A stretch of 36,204 nt of DNA from Saccoglossus kowalevskii (lineage: Eukaryota; Hemichordata; Enteropneusta; Harrimaniidae). The notes under the pieces are model-generated. The model worked only from the letters and a program-made list of their open reading frames with translations, was not told the DNA's origin and did no database searches. Of the stretch, positions 1-10,200 are shown one piece after another. Every line of letters starts with the position of its first letter. Positions within the stretch are counted from its first letter, which is position 1. The stretch is from assembly GCF_000003605.2 (NCBI RefSeq), contig NW_003116946.1, forward strand, positions 459,537 to 495,740, given 5' to 3'. A program made the translations under genes and the position numbers.

Positions 1-1125
1 TTAAGTAGTATAGTTGATTAGTCGATATCATAATATTGTAGTATTGTTGAATAGTCGATATCATAATACTGTAGTATAGTTGAATAGTCGATATCATAAT
101 ATTGTAGTATAGTTGAATAGTCGATATCATGATACTATGGTATAGTTGAATAATCGATATCATAATACTGTAGTATAGTTGAATAGTCGATATCATAATA
201 TTGTAGTGTAGTTGAATAGTCGATATCATAATATTGTAGTATAGTTGAATAGTCGATATCATAATATTGTAGTATAGTTGAATAGTCGATATCATAATAC
301 TGTAGTATAATTGAATGGTCGATATCATAATACTGTAGTATAGTTGAATAGTTGATATAATATTGCAGTGTAGTTGAATAGTCGATATCATAATATTGTA
401 GTATAGTTGAATAGTCGATGTCATAATACTGTAGTATAGTTGAATAATCGATATCATAATACTGTAGTATAGTTGAATAGTCGATAGCATAATACTGTAG
501 TATAGTTGAATAGTCGTTATCATAATATTGTAGTGTAGTTGAATAGTCGATATCATAATACTGTAGTATAGTTGAATGGTCGATATCATAATACTGTAGT
601 ATAGTTGAATGGTCGATATCATAATATTGTAGTATAGTTGAATGGTCGATATCATAATACTGTAGTATAGTTGAATAGTCGTTATCATAATATTGTAGTA
701 TAGTTGAATGGTCGATATCATAATATTGTAGTATAGTTAAATGGTCGATATCATGATACTGTAGTATAGTTGAATAGTCGATATCATAACACTGTAGTGT
801 AGTTGAATAGTCGATATCATAATATTGTAGTATAGTTGAATAGTCGATATCATAATACTGTTGTGTAGTTGAATAGTCGATATCATAATATTGTAGTATA
901 GTTGAATAGTCGATATCATAATACTGTAGTATAGTTGAATAGTCGTTACTAGTATCATAATATTGTAGTGTAGTTGAATAGTCGATATCATAATACTGTA
1001 GTGTAGTTGAATGGTCGATATCATGATATTGTAGTATAGTTGAATAGTCGATATCATAATACTGTAGTATAGTTGAATAGTCGATATCATAATACTGTAG
1101 TGTAGTTGAATAGTCGTTATAATAT
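1..1125. repeat. 33-bp tandem satellite array, about 34 copies
   Basis: About 34 head-to-tail copies of a 33-bp unit containing the core GTTGAATAGTCGATATCAT, starting before the window. Units differ mostly by point changes. I see only three length changes: minus 3 near 350-356, plus 6 near 949-954, and minus 3 in the last unit. Because 33 is a multiple of three, the minus strand stays open from 1163 to 135 and would encode an 11-residue repeat (YDIDYSTILQY). Reading on toward base 1, the same frame is closed by point-mutation stops at 135-137 and 18-20. A satellite is the simplest reading. A repetitive protein is not excluded. Confidence 0.95.
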
Positions 1126-1377
1126 TTCAAAAAGGGCGCTTTGCCCATTTTGAAACCTAACATAATTTCTACTCGTAATCTGCAAGAAACTAATGTTCAT
1201 TTTCATGAGTCAAATATGTCATATTTATCATTCCCAACTTTTTTTTATTTACCACTTGTACAAAAAGCTATTTTTTCAAAGCTTACTGAATTTAAATATT
1301 GTATCCAGTCTAAAATTTGGAACTTTTAACCCTGACTCAAAATTCGCTAAATCAAGAAATGCCTCAGCCACGCGTGT

Positions 1378-1464
1378 GGATATTTAGGGATGAGGGGAAG
1401 CATGTTCTGTTCCTTTTTGAAGGTGCATAACGGAACTAACTGGGTAAAATAAATTCTGGATGCA
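1378..1464 (+). repeat. Dispersed 85-bp repeat, copy 1 (inverted relative to 4566-4648)
   Basis: This stretch matches the reverse complement of 4566-4648 over about 85 bp with roughly 85 percent identity by eye. Shared blocks include TTTAGGGATGAGGGGAAG and CTGGGTAAAATAAATTCT. No open frame is conserved, so it is probably a fragment of an old mobile element. Confidence 0.8.
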
Positions 1465-1577
1465 AGCTTCCTTCATAAAGGTCGGAAAGCGAAGCCCGCC
1501 ACCTACGTTATGATTGATGAGTTTCCTTTGTTTCTTTCCATTGTGGGAAGCGGTTGGAGCCATGAGAAATAGAATTG

Positions 1578-1585
1578 TGACGTCA
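1578..1585. promoter_or_regulatory. Full CRE palindrome TGACGTCA
   Basis: A perfect 8-bp cAMP-response element about 158 bp upstream of the ATG at 1743. This is a typical position for CREB/ATF sites in proximal promoters. Function is inferred from sequence only. Confidence 0.5.
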
Positions 1586-1742
1586 CCCAGATTGTTCCTT
1601 TCTAAGCGTGTGTGCGTTTGTGGAATATTATTTTTATACTGACTGGTAGAAATTCGCCCACTATCAACACATGATATTTCTGTACTAATTATATTTATGG
1701 AGGCCAGTATAACATCACCCTATACCAGATGGCTACACTGTC

Positions 1743-1913
1743 ATGGCAATTAGTTTGGACGCTATCCGGAACACAACAAAAAAGGATTTGTTCGTTTGCG
1801 CCTCTCTGTTCTTGGCGACGTTTCTCCTGGGAACACTTGTCAACGACATCACCCAGTACACAGTTGTACAAAATACGGCTCTGACAACGCGGGATTTCAC
1901 TCAGTCTATTCTC
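1743..1913 (+). CDS. Membrane protein gene, coding exon 1
   Basis: 57 codons from the ATG to the donor CTC|GTAAGT (phase 0). Encodes an N-terminal segment with a hydrophobic stretch around DLFVCASLFLATFLLGTLV. Two upstream ATGs (1697, 1729) open short frames that overlap this start, so a leaky-scanning effect is possible if they are in the mRNA. Confidence 0.75.
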
Positions 1914-4900
1914 GTAAGTCATTTTATATGTTATTTTGTTTGGCAGTTTTCGCGCGCAAACTTGAAATACAGTTCCTCTATCGATATAGGGATTGTGCGT
2001 GAACTGTACATGTTTGATGGTCGTTGTTCTTCCGTATATTTGTTCTACTCTCGATGGGTTCATGAATGAATGAATGAATGAAGAGGTTCATGGTTGAAGT
2101 CTACAATTGCCTTATTTTTACATGTCCGTTGACCGTATAATTGTAAAAACTATCAGTGACAGAGCAAGTACAGCAACTACTAGTACGCATACACCCCCTT
2201 GTTGTATAATTTTATCTCTTTGTCGGGAATACTTTTTTCCTAGACTCCCATTTATTAGCTAGACTATCCCCTGTTTTCAGTTGAAACTGTTAGCAGTTAA
2301 TTGTTTCAAAGCGGTCTTTTGCCACCTTTCATGAGTTTCAGTTGCCCCCAGTCTGAATCATTAAACTACTACCGAGTTCTGGTAGTACGGCATCCCTAGG
2401 GCTAGTGTAATTATGCCAAACTCTCATAGATTATAAGAAACAACTTACTAGTAATTATTTTCTGCATATTACATTGCATTTTCATTTAATGTTTACCATA
2501 TTTTTCTTATTACAGTTTCTACATGCCATATCATTCTATCTATCATTACTTGGCTTTGTATACAATGTACAATCTGGTCAACCATTGAGAACTGCTAGAC
2601 TGGAGTGGACTGCAGTGGGTTAGTATAAGTATCTCTATTGTGTATTGTATCTCTATGTGCATAAATACTAGCCTTGCCATTCGCTCATTGGCTGCTCACT
2701 CAAAGACTGCCATGGATCCTGATAGCAAGATGGTAGATATGCAGCAAATTGATGCACACTATTTTGAATCAAACACAAACTAGTAACTGCCAGACCCTCT
2801 ATTTATTCGTAAAATTTCAATTACACTTTGAATGTGACACAATTTTCCTAAATTGTTGTATATCAAGAAAAGTTAAATTATTGCTGATGTACTCATGCAC
2901 ATTCTGTATATTCTGTCTTGCACCTCTACCTGTTTTACTATAGCAACTGCATGATCCATGGTGGTTTTTAAGTGGGCAGCCAACAACTGAATGTAAATAA
3001 CACCAAATAACACTGTAGAACCAGGGCTACATAAAAACAATTTCTGGCTCCTTCACAGCTGGCATTCCCTACACTGTGTCGTAACTGTAGTAAAACAAGA
3101 CATGAATGTCACAGTCCTCGTTTATTTAATTATAAAATACTCATGTTAAAATAATACATGGAACATCTGCAAACAATCTTGACTCCCAGCTGCTCCACGA
3201 TGGTGATTTTTGGCATAGGTTTTCTCTGATAACTGCTAATGAAATCTGGCAAAGATAGTTTGTCTACCACTTTGACTTTAGAAAATACGACACAACAGCA
3301 TTATGAGGTAAAAATCTAGGTCAGGCAACAGTAGACAAACTGGGAAATTAAATTCAAACCTTCTATAGTATCTCTGAATTCCGCAAACATCATTTCTGTG
3401 GCCTTATTTCGGTTTCTTCGAAAATAACACTTCTTTATTTGCACAGTGATCACGTGATTAAACAGTACAATTTTTTGGTTGGAATATTTATTTCATATTA
3501 TTTGAAAAATAAGCTTTCTAAAAATATATAACTTGTTCAAAGAATATGTTACTTCAGAAATGTGCTATGCAATTGCAATAGCCTCTACTACATCCTTAAT
3601 ATGTACTCTATGTGGGTACAACTCATCATAAAGTGATTTCCCTTAATCTGATTACTGTAAAATGGTTTTAAATTCACGGCTTTGACATTTAGACAATGTG
3701 TTCTATGCTTAATTTCACATATTCACTGGGTTTTAATTTAGCGCATTTCCCAGTCAGCGGAATGAGCGAAAATAAAACCCAGTGAATGATTAACCCTTTT
3801 ACAGTACTGAAAACATTCATTGACCCGGATCCAAAATCTCATACACAAATGCAACCAAACTATGTCTCATACATGCTCAAGAAACTGCATTGATAAATCT
3901 CAGTAAACCTTGACATACCTTTAATAACAACTAGACTTCTTTGTTAATTGTATATTACCAGGACCTGGATTTGTTTCAGTATCACCACTATAATTCTTAT
4001 CAAAATGTAGCCCTCAACACCTCTACAGTTGCCACTGAGATTGGTACTGGTACGACCCATCTGTCACTGATTCCGATCAAGGTCATGACATCACTAAAAA
4101 CCAGAGCATTACAATCTAAGCTAATTATTTATTCTGAGCATGCTCAGTTGTTCTCATGAAAATCATGAAAAAGACCCATTTGGGATTTTCAGATCTGGAA
4201 AAAAAAATTATGTGCATAATCGGGCAGAGAGTTGTTCATCAACCTGCCAAGTTTCATCGATATCTGCTGCAGAATTTTTGAGAAAATGTTAGAGACGTCA
4301 CAGGCGGAAACTGGAAATAAGAATAAATAGTTCACCTTTCAGGCTGCGCCCGAAACAGAGACTAATTAGGACCAAATTCCAAAAAAATCCAGTAGTGTAG
4401 TAACCTTTAATACAATGTTAACATTTGAAGCGATGTGATCTTCAGTGGCAAAATGTTGGCTGGTAACTCGTGACAAACATGATATAATATCCATTCTGCT
4501 GTATTGCATATTCAAAACAAGTATACTCACTAACTATTGTTACTAGGATGATAAAGTTATCGGGGTGCATCAAGAATTTATTTTACCCAGTTTCTTTGTG
4601 CACCTTGAAAAAAGAACAGAATATTCTTCCCCTCATCCCTAAACATCCATTTTCAATACAATATTTTCAGAGATTGAACTTCACGGGAACAGGTTTGGCA
4701 ATTGCCAAAGGCGTTCACTTTGATGCCTTTCAAACGTGTAACCTGTTGAAATAGCTTGCCATATCACAAGCGTGGTAGTTTAGTTATTGCCATGGTAATT
4801 ACAATTACGTGTATTATCTTGTTACAAATCTCATGGAGGTCAACCCATAGCCCCTACATACCAAGTATCAAAGCAATTGACCGGGTAGTTTTCAAGAAGT

Positions 4901-5654
4901 ACCATAGTCGAATAGCATTTTTACCAAAAATCTTTGCTAAAAATTGAGAATTGAAGATAACATCATGAAATGGACAGTAACCCACCCAAGGTATCTACAT
5001 ATGGAGTACCAAAGCAATTGAGGTGGACTTTTTCAAGTTGGAAAACAATGTCATTTATACAACAGCAGAGCCAAAAAAAATACACATTTACCTTTGATAC
5101 AATATGAAATTTGATTCTATATGAAATTTTACCTTAAAAATAGGTACCCCCCTCAACTCCATGGCAGTGTAGTTATGGAAAACCAAAATTAGTGACTAAT
5201 TTCATTCTCGTACATATTCAAAATCATAAACTGGTGGCTGTATATAATATCTATACATGATGGTAAAAATAATTAAGGTTCACTATAGTTGACTGGTGGA
5301 AAATGAAATCATTACTGTATTTGCACATACACCTATATAAACAAGTTTATATTAAATTAACTAGTGTGAGTTTGTGAACTTAAAATCCAATCATTCCCAC
5401 ATGCCACTCTATTGATGCATTTCAGATATAAAATATGATATAAGCACACTATTTCTCACACGTCGAGAATGGTCTGGTTCAAATTTTGATTAATTTCATT
5501 AGTTAATTTCAAAACTAACTTCCATATATTCAACAAGGTGCTTTGTTTTGTATTTACAGTTTTCAACATCCTTGTCAGTGCAATTCGCTTTGGAATAGAG
5601 TTTGGTTTTCTGCAATACAGAAAAGAAGAATACCGAAGTTTTACAGAAAAATGA
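1743..5654 (+). CDS. Unrecognised 122-aa multi-pass membrane protein (3 exons)
   Basis: Spliced gene: exons 1743-1913, 2516-2618 and 5560-5654, with donors GTAAGT and GTTAGT and acceptors TTATTACAG and TATTTACAG. Phases agree (0, then 1), giving 123 codons with the stop. The product has three hydrophobic segments: residues about 16-33, 57-74 and 89-109 (the last holding R101 and E105). It ends in a short charged tail (RKEEYRSFTEK). There is no obvious cleavable signal peptide. The start has G at -3 and G at +4, with an in-frame TAA upstream. It lies tail-to-tail with ZFPL1. I do not recognise the family. In human, a small membrane protein gene, TMEM262 (a CatSper subunit), is a near neighbour of ZFPL1, so it is a hypothesis to test, not an assignment. 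Confidence 0.75.
2516..2618 (+). CDS. Membrane protein gene, coding exon 2
   Basis: 103 nt: 34 codons plus one base. It sits between the acceptor TTCTTATTACAG and the donor G|GTTAGT. Encodes hydrophobic segment 2 (FLHAISFYLSLLGFVYNV) and a polar linker ending RLEWTAV. Confidence 0.75.
3653..3806. mobile_element. MITE-like element, TACTGTAAAA family, copy 1
   Basis: Ends TACTGTAAAATGG and CCCTTTTACAGTA form imperfect terminal inverted repeats. An inner inverted pair (ATTCACTGGGTTTTA and TAAAACCCAGTGAAT) makes a fold-back core. The interior closely matches 24956-25173. There is no coding capacity, as expected for a non-autonomous DNA transposon. Confidence 0.75.
4566..4648 (-). repeat. Dispersed 85-bp repeat, copy 2
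   Basis: The reverse complement matches 1378-1464. The two copies flank the first two exons of the membrane protein gene in inverted orientation about 3.1 kb apart. Confidence 0.8.
4835..5050 (+). repeat. Degenerate copy of the 157-bp tandem repeat family
   Basis: Shares ordered blocks with the array at 9430-10330: CCAAGTATCAAAGCAATTG, GTTTTCAAGAAG, TTTTTACCAAAAAT and GAGAATTGAAGAT. Roughly one and a third units are visible and they are diverged, so this looks older than the other two copies. Confidence 0.65.
5560..5654 (+). CDS. Membrane protein gene, coding exon 3 with stop
   Basis: 95 nt after the acceptor TGTATTTACAG. It completes the split codon and reads FNILVSAIRFGIEFGFLQY, then a charged tail and TGA (5652-5654). 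Phase agrees with exon 2. Confidence 0.75.
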
Positions 5655-5890
5655 TAATTTTTAACCCTAAAGAAAGAGATGGCACATTATTTATCAAGCA
5701 GAAACCAGGAATGATGACTTAATGGATGATCTTCGATTAGGTGTCAAAAAAACTTTCAAAGCTTTGTAGATTATATTAAGAATTTTTTTTGGGGGGGGGG
5801 GGGTTGTAATTGGTCAACTGTGGGGGTAATTCATCTCATAATGAGACTATTACTTGTACTTCAAATAAAATAAGATTAGAATTCAGCTTT
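5655..5890 (+). other. Probable 3' UTR of the membrane protein gene
   Basis: Non-coding sequence after the stop. It contains a T8 run followed by a G13 run (5783-5803) and a canonical AATAAA at 5864-5869, about 210 nt past the stop. The homopolymers are prone to assembly error. Confidence 0.5.
5864..5869 (+). terminator. Candidate poly(A) signal AATAAA
   Basis: Canonical hexamer at a plausible distance after the stop at 5654. Such hexamers are common by chance in AT-rich DNA. Confidence 0.45.
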
Positions 5891-7001
5891 TGTTTAGCAC
5901 TGTATTGCTACATGTTATTGCCCAGTATATTCAGGAATCTGTCAAATGTGACTGAAAATATCTGCTGTGTTTATATACCCATACTGAGTTTTCCATATTG
6001 TAATCAAAACATCAACTTTGTTTCAACAACATTACATTACAACTAAATCACACTTGTTATACATTATTTATTAAAAGGTCACAACGTTGACCTTTGCACC
6101 ATATTTAACAACGCTGTACAAGGTTTCATATGTCCTTTTGCATAAAGCTATGCATTAACAAAAAATATACCATCCACCATATTTACCTCTAATATAAAAC
6201 ATTGCCCTAGTTTATTTGCTGGAATGCTGCCTCTCAAAGCTTAGCAATATGATATACAATATATACATAAAAACAAAATCATTAATTTATTAACTTGATT
6301 GAGGGCAGTGTAGCAAACATTGTGGGTTTAGTTTCAAGACTGGTTGAACTACATTTATATTTGAGGTTGTGTAAATGATCGATTCAGTATCCTCCACAAT
6401 TTAAATGAAAATATTACCAAGAGCTCTTGTACTACAACTACTTTACAAATTTGTGAACAGGGCTACAGACAATGGCTTGTATGAATATTATGTGCTGGAA
6501 TTCAAATACCTAGCAAGTCATGAAATTTAATCTGATGTAAATCCCTAACCCCAAACTGATCATGCATAACATTGGCTGTAAAAGTTCCATATACTGTCTC
6601 AGTATAACAATCTCATTTATAACCATGTCTGTAGACAATAAAAGGTTGCCAAGCAACAAGTGTATACGCTTACTCCCAAGTTCAAATGCCATCTCATCAT
6701 GGGCTCTTCAAATGCATGGTCATCTTTTCAATGGATTAATTAGAATGGATACTGACACATCTCAGAATATAATAATAAACAAGTTTGGCATGGACTGAAA
6801 TCTCTGCTGCTTACTAAAATTATGGACTTAAGACAGGAAAACAACTTATTTGAGAGGCAACTTCACAAGATCAACCACCAAACTGTACAGCCCAACATCA
6901 CATAGTGTTATGTGTAATTTTTCTTGGACATGATGAACAGAAGGACTGATGAGAGACATCCATGGAAGCATCGCAGGCATGAAAAATAGCAATTCAAATG
7001 A
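5891..7001. other. Tail-to-tail intergenic region and likely ZFPL1 3' UTR
   Basis: No conserved open frame. Minus-strand poly(A) hexamers for ZFPL1 lie at 6526-6531 (ATTAAA), 6286-6291 (AATAAA), 6211-6216 and 6067-6072. I cannot choose between them. The open frame at 6949-7221 on the plus strand is the antisense shadow of ZFPL1 exon 6. Confidence 0.5.
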
Positions 7002-7215
7002 TCAAGGTCCTACGGCTCCAGCAACATCTCTGGCTACTCTGATATTAGGATTTGCCATGGGATCTAAGAAAGGATCATCATTAGCTGCAGATCTGCCAGC
7101 TCTGGTCATAATTATAACTAGTGTGAAGAAACCTATTAGTCCAAATACTAATACAATGGCAAACTTCCTGAAGGATGAATTTGCATCTCGTTTCGGCCTT
7201 TTCTTTGTTGTAGAC
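7002..7215 (-). CDS. ZFPL1: ZFPL1 coding exon 6 (membrane anchor and stop)
   Basis: Acceptor TTTTCATAG; 71 codons with TGA at 7004-7002. Encodes a basic stretch, the transmembrane segment [19 protein letters not shown], and the conserved luminal tail ending GAVGP. Confidence 0.97.
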
Positions 7216-10200
7216 CTATGAAAATGAAGAACAGATCTATTAGTCATGTGTAGTGTTATCTCACCTGTTTCAGACAATTGCAAATTACAGTACAAAAATG
7301 TAAATCATAAGGCAAATATAAAAATAACAAATCCATATCGACTTGTAATGGTTTTTCTCATCGACTGATCTGAACAGATTGACTAACTTTTTCACTGCTG
7401 AAAAATATTAGGCTACACTGAACTCATCAAGTAGCAGTGGTGGGTGTGTTGAACCCACTGAGAAGGTGCGGTACGTTTGATCATGTCACATGACACAGTG
7501 TTTCCATTTAACTGGTCAAGTGATATGCAAGTTGCAGTTTATGAATATTACAAGTACCGTAGTTAGTTTATTTCAAAATTACTCTTCATTTTCCTAAATA
7601 CACTATTGCACTATTTAATAGGTTAGCCATTTGTATCTGCTTTATTTTTGAATAAACAGTAAAGAATTCTAAGCATTGTATTTGTTTATCGTTCTCCTAA
7701 ACCCAATTTCGCACCAAATACAATTTACTGTACACATATAAACCAATAATTGCATTTATGTATGTGGGATGACTTATTTTGACTATAGACGTACACATGT
7801 ACGATCCACAATACATGAAAGTTGACATTGCTGATACAAAATGTAAGAAGGTTAAGTTTGATTGTTTTTAAAATAACTTACTTGAACCACCTTGATAACC
7901 AATCAATAGCCGTTCTCCTTTTATATTTATCGGCATCATGATCATGTGACATATCTAGTACTTTATCTTCCTTGGTTGCATCGTATATCTTACGAGGTGA
8001 TGAAACTGTAGCTGAAAGAAGATGGATAATCACTGGATTATTAAAGTTAGTTACTTGTTGTGTTTACTTTAAACTCAACATTGCTAGGAAGTCACTGTAT
8101 TAAAGTGTAGGGTATGGAGCCCATGTACCAGGTATTATTCTAAGGTAGATTTGGAGGTAAAATTTTCACTTTTGGTGACTCGAACAGGGAATTATTGACC
8201 AAGGCACACAGTTCAGATGAATAATTGCTCTCGCGGGTCAACAAAACTGAATGAGAACTGCATAGATGCAAACAGGCAGTTAGCAGTTGATAAAGAGAGA
8301 ACATTTTTTATGGAGATTTTGAGTACTACAGTAAATACTACTTACGTGTTAACATACTTGTATTATGACTGGAACTCATCATACTACTATCTTTAGGTAT
8401 CCTGGCATGGGGAGTGGTCTCTTCCATATTTATTGTTGTAACACTACTATAAGTTGTACGAATTGGTCCGTTACTACTACTACTGCCTTGTGAACTTGTT
8501 TGACTGATATTTCGTTCATCTAATACTGATGTGTTATTTGATGACAATTCTACACTTGGTGCGGAATCTGTCATATCATGTAAGTCGTGATGATCTTGTT
8601 CCACTGATTCTTGAATCTGTGTATTAAAAACCTAAATACTGTAAACTGCTAGAAATTTACAATTTTCGGCATTTTTGAAGACAAAATTTTGCATAAGTCA
8701 CTGACACTCCATGTTGTAGAACCCCAGGGATATTGGCACTGCTATTTAATTTCACAGACTCATGAAATGAAAGCAGTTTACAGTAGCATGATTCCCACAA
8801 GAACTTTCATATTTTCACAAGTACTGAAGGGAAAAAAGAACTGGAAAACAACTCACCAGAGGTAAACCTAAACCAGCTCTTGCCCAGTTCACTTGTGATA
8901 AAATCTGTCTTAGCTGCTCTGCTACAGGGGATACTAAGTTGCCAGGTGGGAAGATTCCATTTTGACAGGTAGGACAGGTATACCCAGCTGGGGCTGTATT
9001 AGGGGGAAGTTCCTTGGCATACTGATTAATACATAGCCAGTGAAACACATCTACAAAAAAAAACAAAAAAACTGTTATTTTATACTGATCAACTCATTAA
9101 AGAGCAGGATATGAAGACATAATTAGTGGTGAATTGAAACTAAAGCTAAACTTGTTTTCTTTAATTATCCTAACACAGGAGAGATTTTTTGAACACTAGG
9201 AGTATTACATGCATTTATATCAGATAGAAGAAGAGATTCGCAGAGTTTTATTTAAATCAAGGCTGTTATTTAAATCAAGATCGTTTCCACCAGTCAATTC
9301 ATGATTTCTGTAAACATGCTCATTCAGAGCGAATAACAGTATTAGTAGTGAAATCGATAGTGAAACAAGCAGCCTCTCGGCTGAGATAGCTCCGCTGTTT
9401 GCAATGCACATTTCAATTATAGAACATAAGATATCATTAGAAAATGAACAATATGTATAGTATCAATGCAATGAGACTTGCTGTTTTCAACAAAAATTCA
9501 AAAATATCATTTTTCACCATGATTGTGGTTTTTAACAAGAAGAAAATATCACTTTTTACCAAAAATGACAAATATATTCACCAAAATTAGAGAATTAAAG
9601 ATATCATTACAAAATGAACAAATCAGAGAGAGGTCCACATGTAGTACTTATATATGTAATATCAAAGCAATTGGACTTGCGGTTTTTAACAAGAAGTCAA
9701 AAATATCACTTTTTACCAAAAATGACAAAAATATTCACCAAAATTAGAGAATTGATGATATCTACAAAATGAACAAATTTGAGAGTGGTCCACATGTAGT
9801 ACCTATATATGTAATATCAAAGCAATTGGACTTGCGGTTTTTAACAAGAAGTCGAAAATATCACTTTTTACCAAAAATGACAAAAATATTCACCAAAATT
9901 AGAGAACTAAAGATATCATTACAAAATGAACAATCTGAGAGAGATCCACATGCAGTACCTATATATGTAATATCAAAGCAATTGGACTTGCGGATTTTAA
10001 CAAGAAGTTGAAAATATCACTTTTTACCAAAAATGACAAAAATATTCACCAAAATTAGAGAACTAAAGATATCATTACAAAATGAACAAATCTGAGAGAG
10101 ATCCACATGTAGTACCTATATATGTAATATCAAAGCAATTGGACTTGCGGTTTTTAACAAGAAGTCGAAAATATCACTTTTTACCAAAAATGACAAAAAT

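Larger units (their letters stand above)
1126..1742 (+). promoter_or_regulatory. Upstream region of the three-exon membrane protein gene
   Basis: Non-repetitive sequence between the satellite and the first ATG. It holds a copy of a dispersed 85-bp repeat (1378-1464), a somewhat more GC-rich stretch (about 1480-1600), and a perfect cAMP-response element palindrome at 1578-1585. I see no convincing TATA box and cannot place the transcription start. Short open frames at 1141-1387 lack any coding signature. Confidence 0.5.
2619..5559 (+). other. Intron 2 of the membrane protein gene
   Basis: A 2.9-kb intron. It holds a TACTGTAAAA-ended MITE (3653-3806), the inverted copy of the 85-bp repeat (4566-4648), a 16-bp perfect palindrome (4694-4709) and a degenerate relative of the 157-bp tandem element (about 4835-5050). 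Open frames at 2749-2943, 3941-4159, 4548-4754 and 4756-4947 overlap these repeats or show no conserved signature. Confidence 0.7.

Noticed and set aside
1..1125. CRISPR-like periodicity
   Set aside because: There are no unique spacers; the 33-bp units are contiguous, and the context is animal DNA.
1743..2069. 108-residue unspliced frame of the membrane protein
   Set aside because: Residues after position 57 read into the intron past a strong GTAAGT donor; the spliced form keeps phase through two more exons.
6949..7221. 90-residue plus-strand open frame
   Set aside because: It is the antisense shadow of ZFPL1 exon 6.
8815..9066. ZFPL1 frame starting [10 protein letters not shown] and ending [12 protein letters not shown]
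   Set aside because: The extra residues at both ends are intron; the acceptor at 9051 and donor at 8856 define the exon.
9523..10011. Repeated [14 protein letters not shown] open frames
   Set aside because: They are translations of the 157-bp tandem repeat, whose period is not a fixed multiple of three and whose frame breaks.
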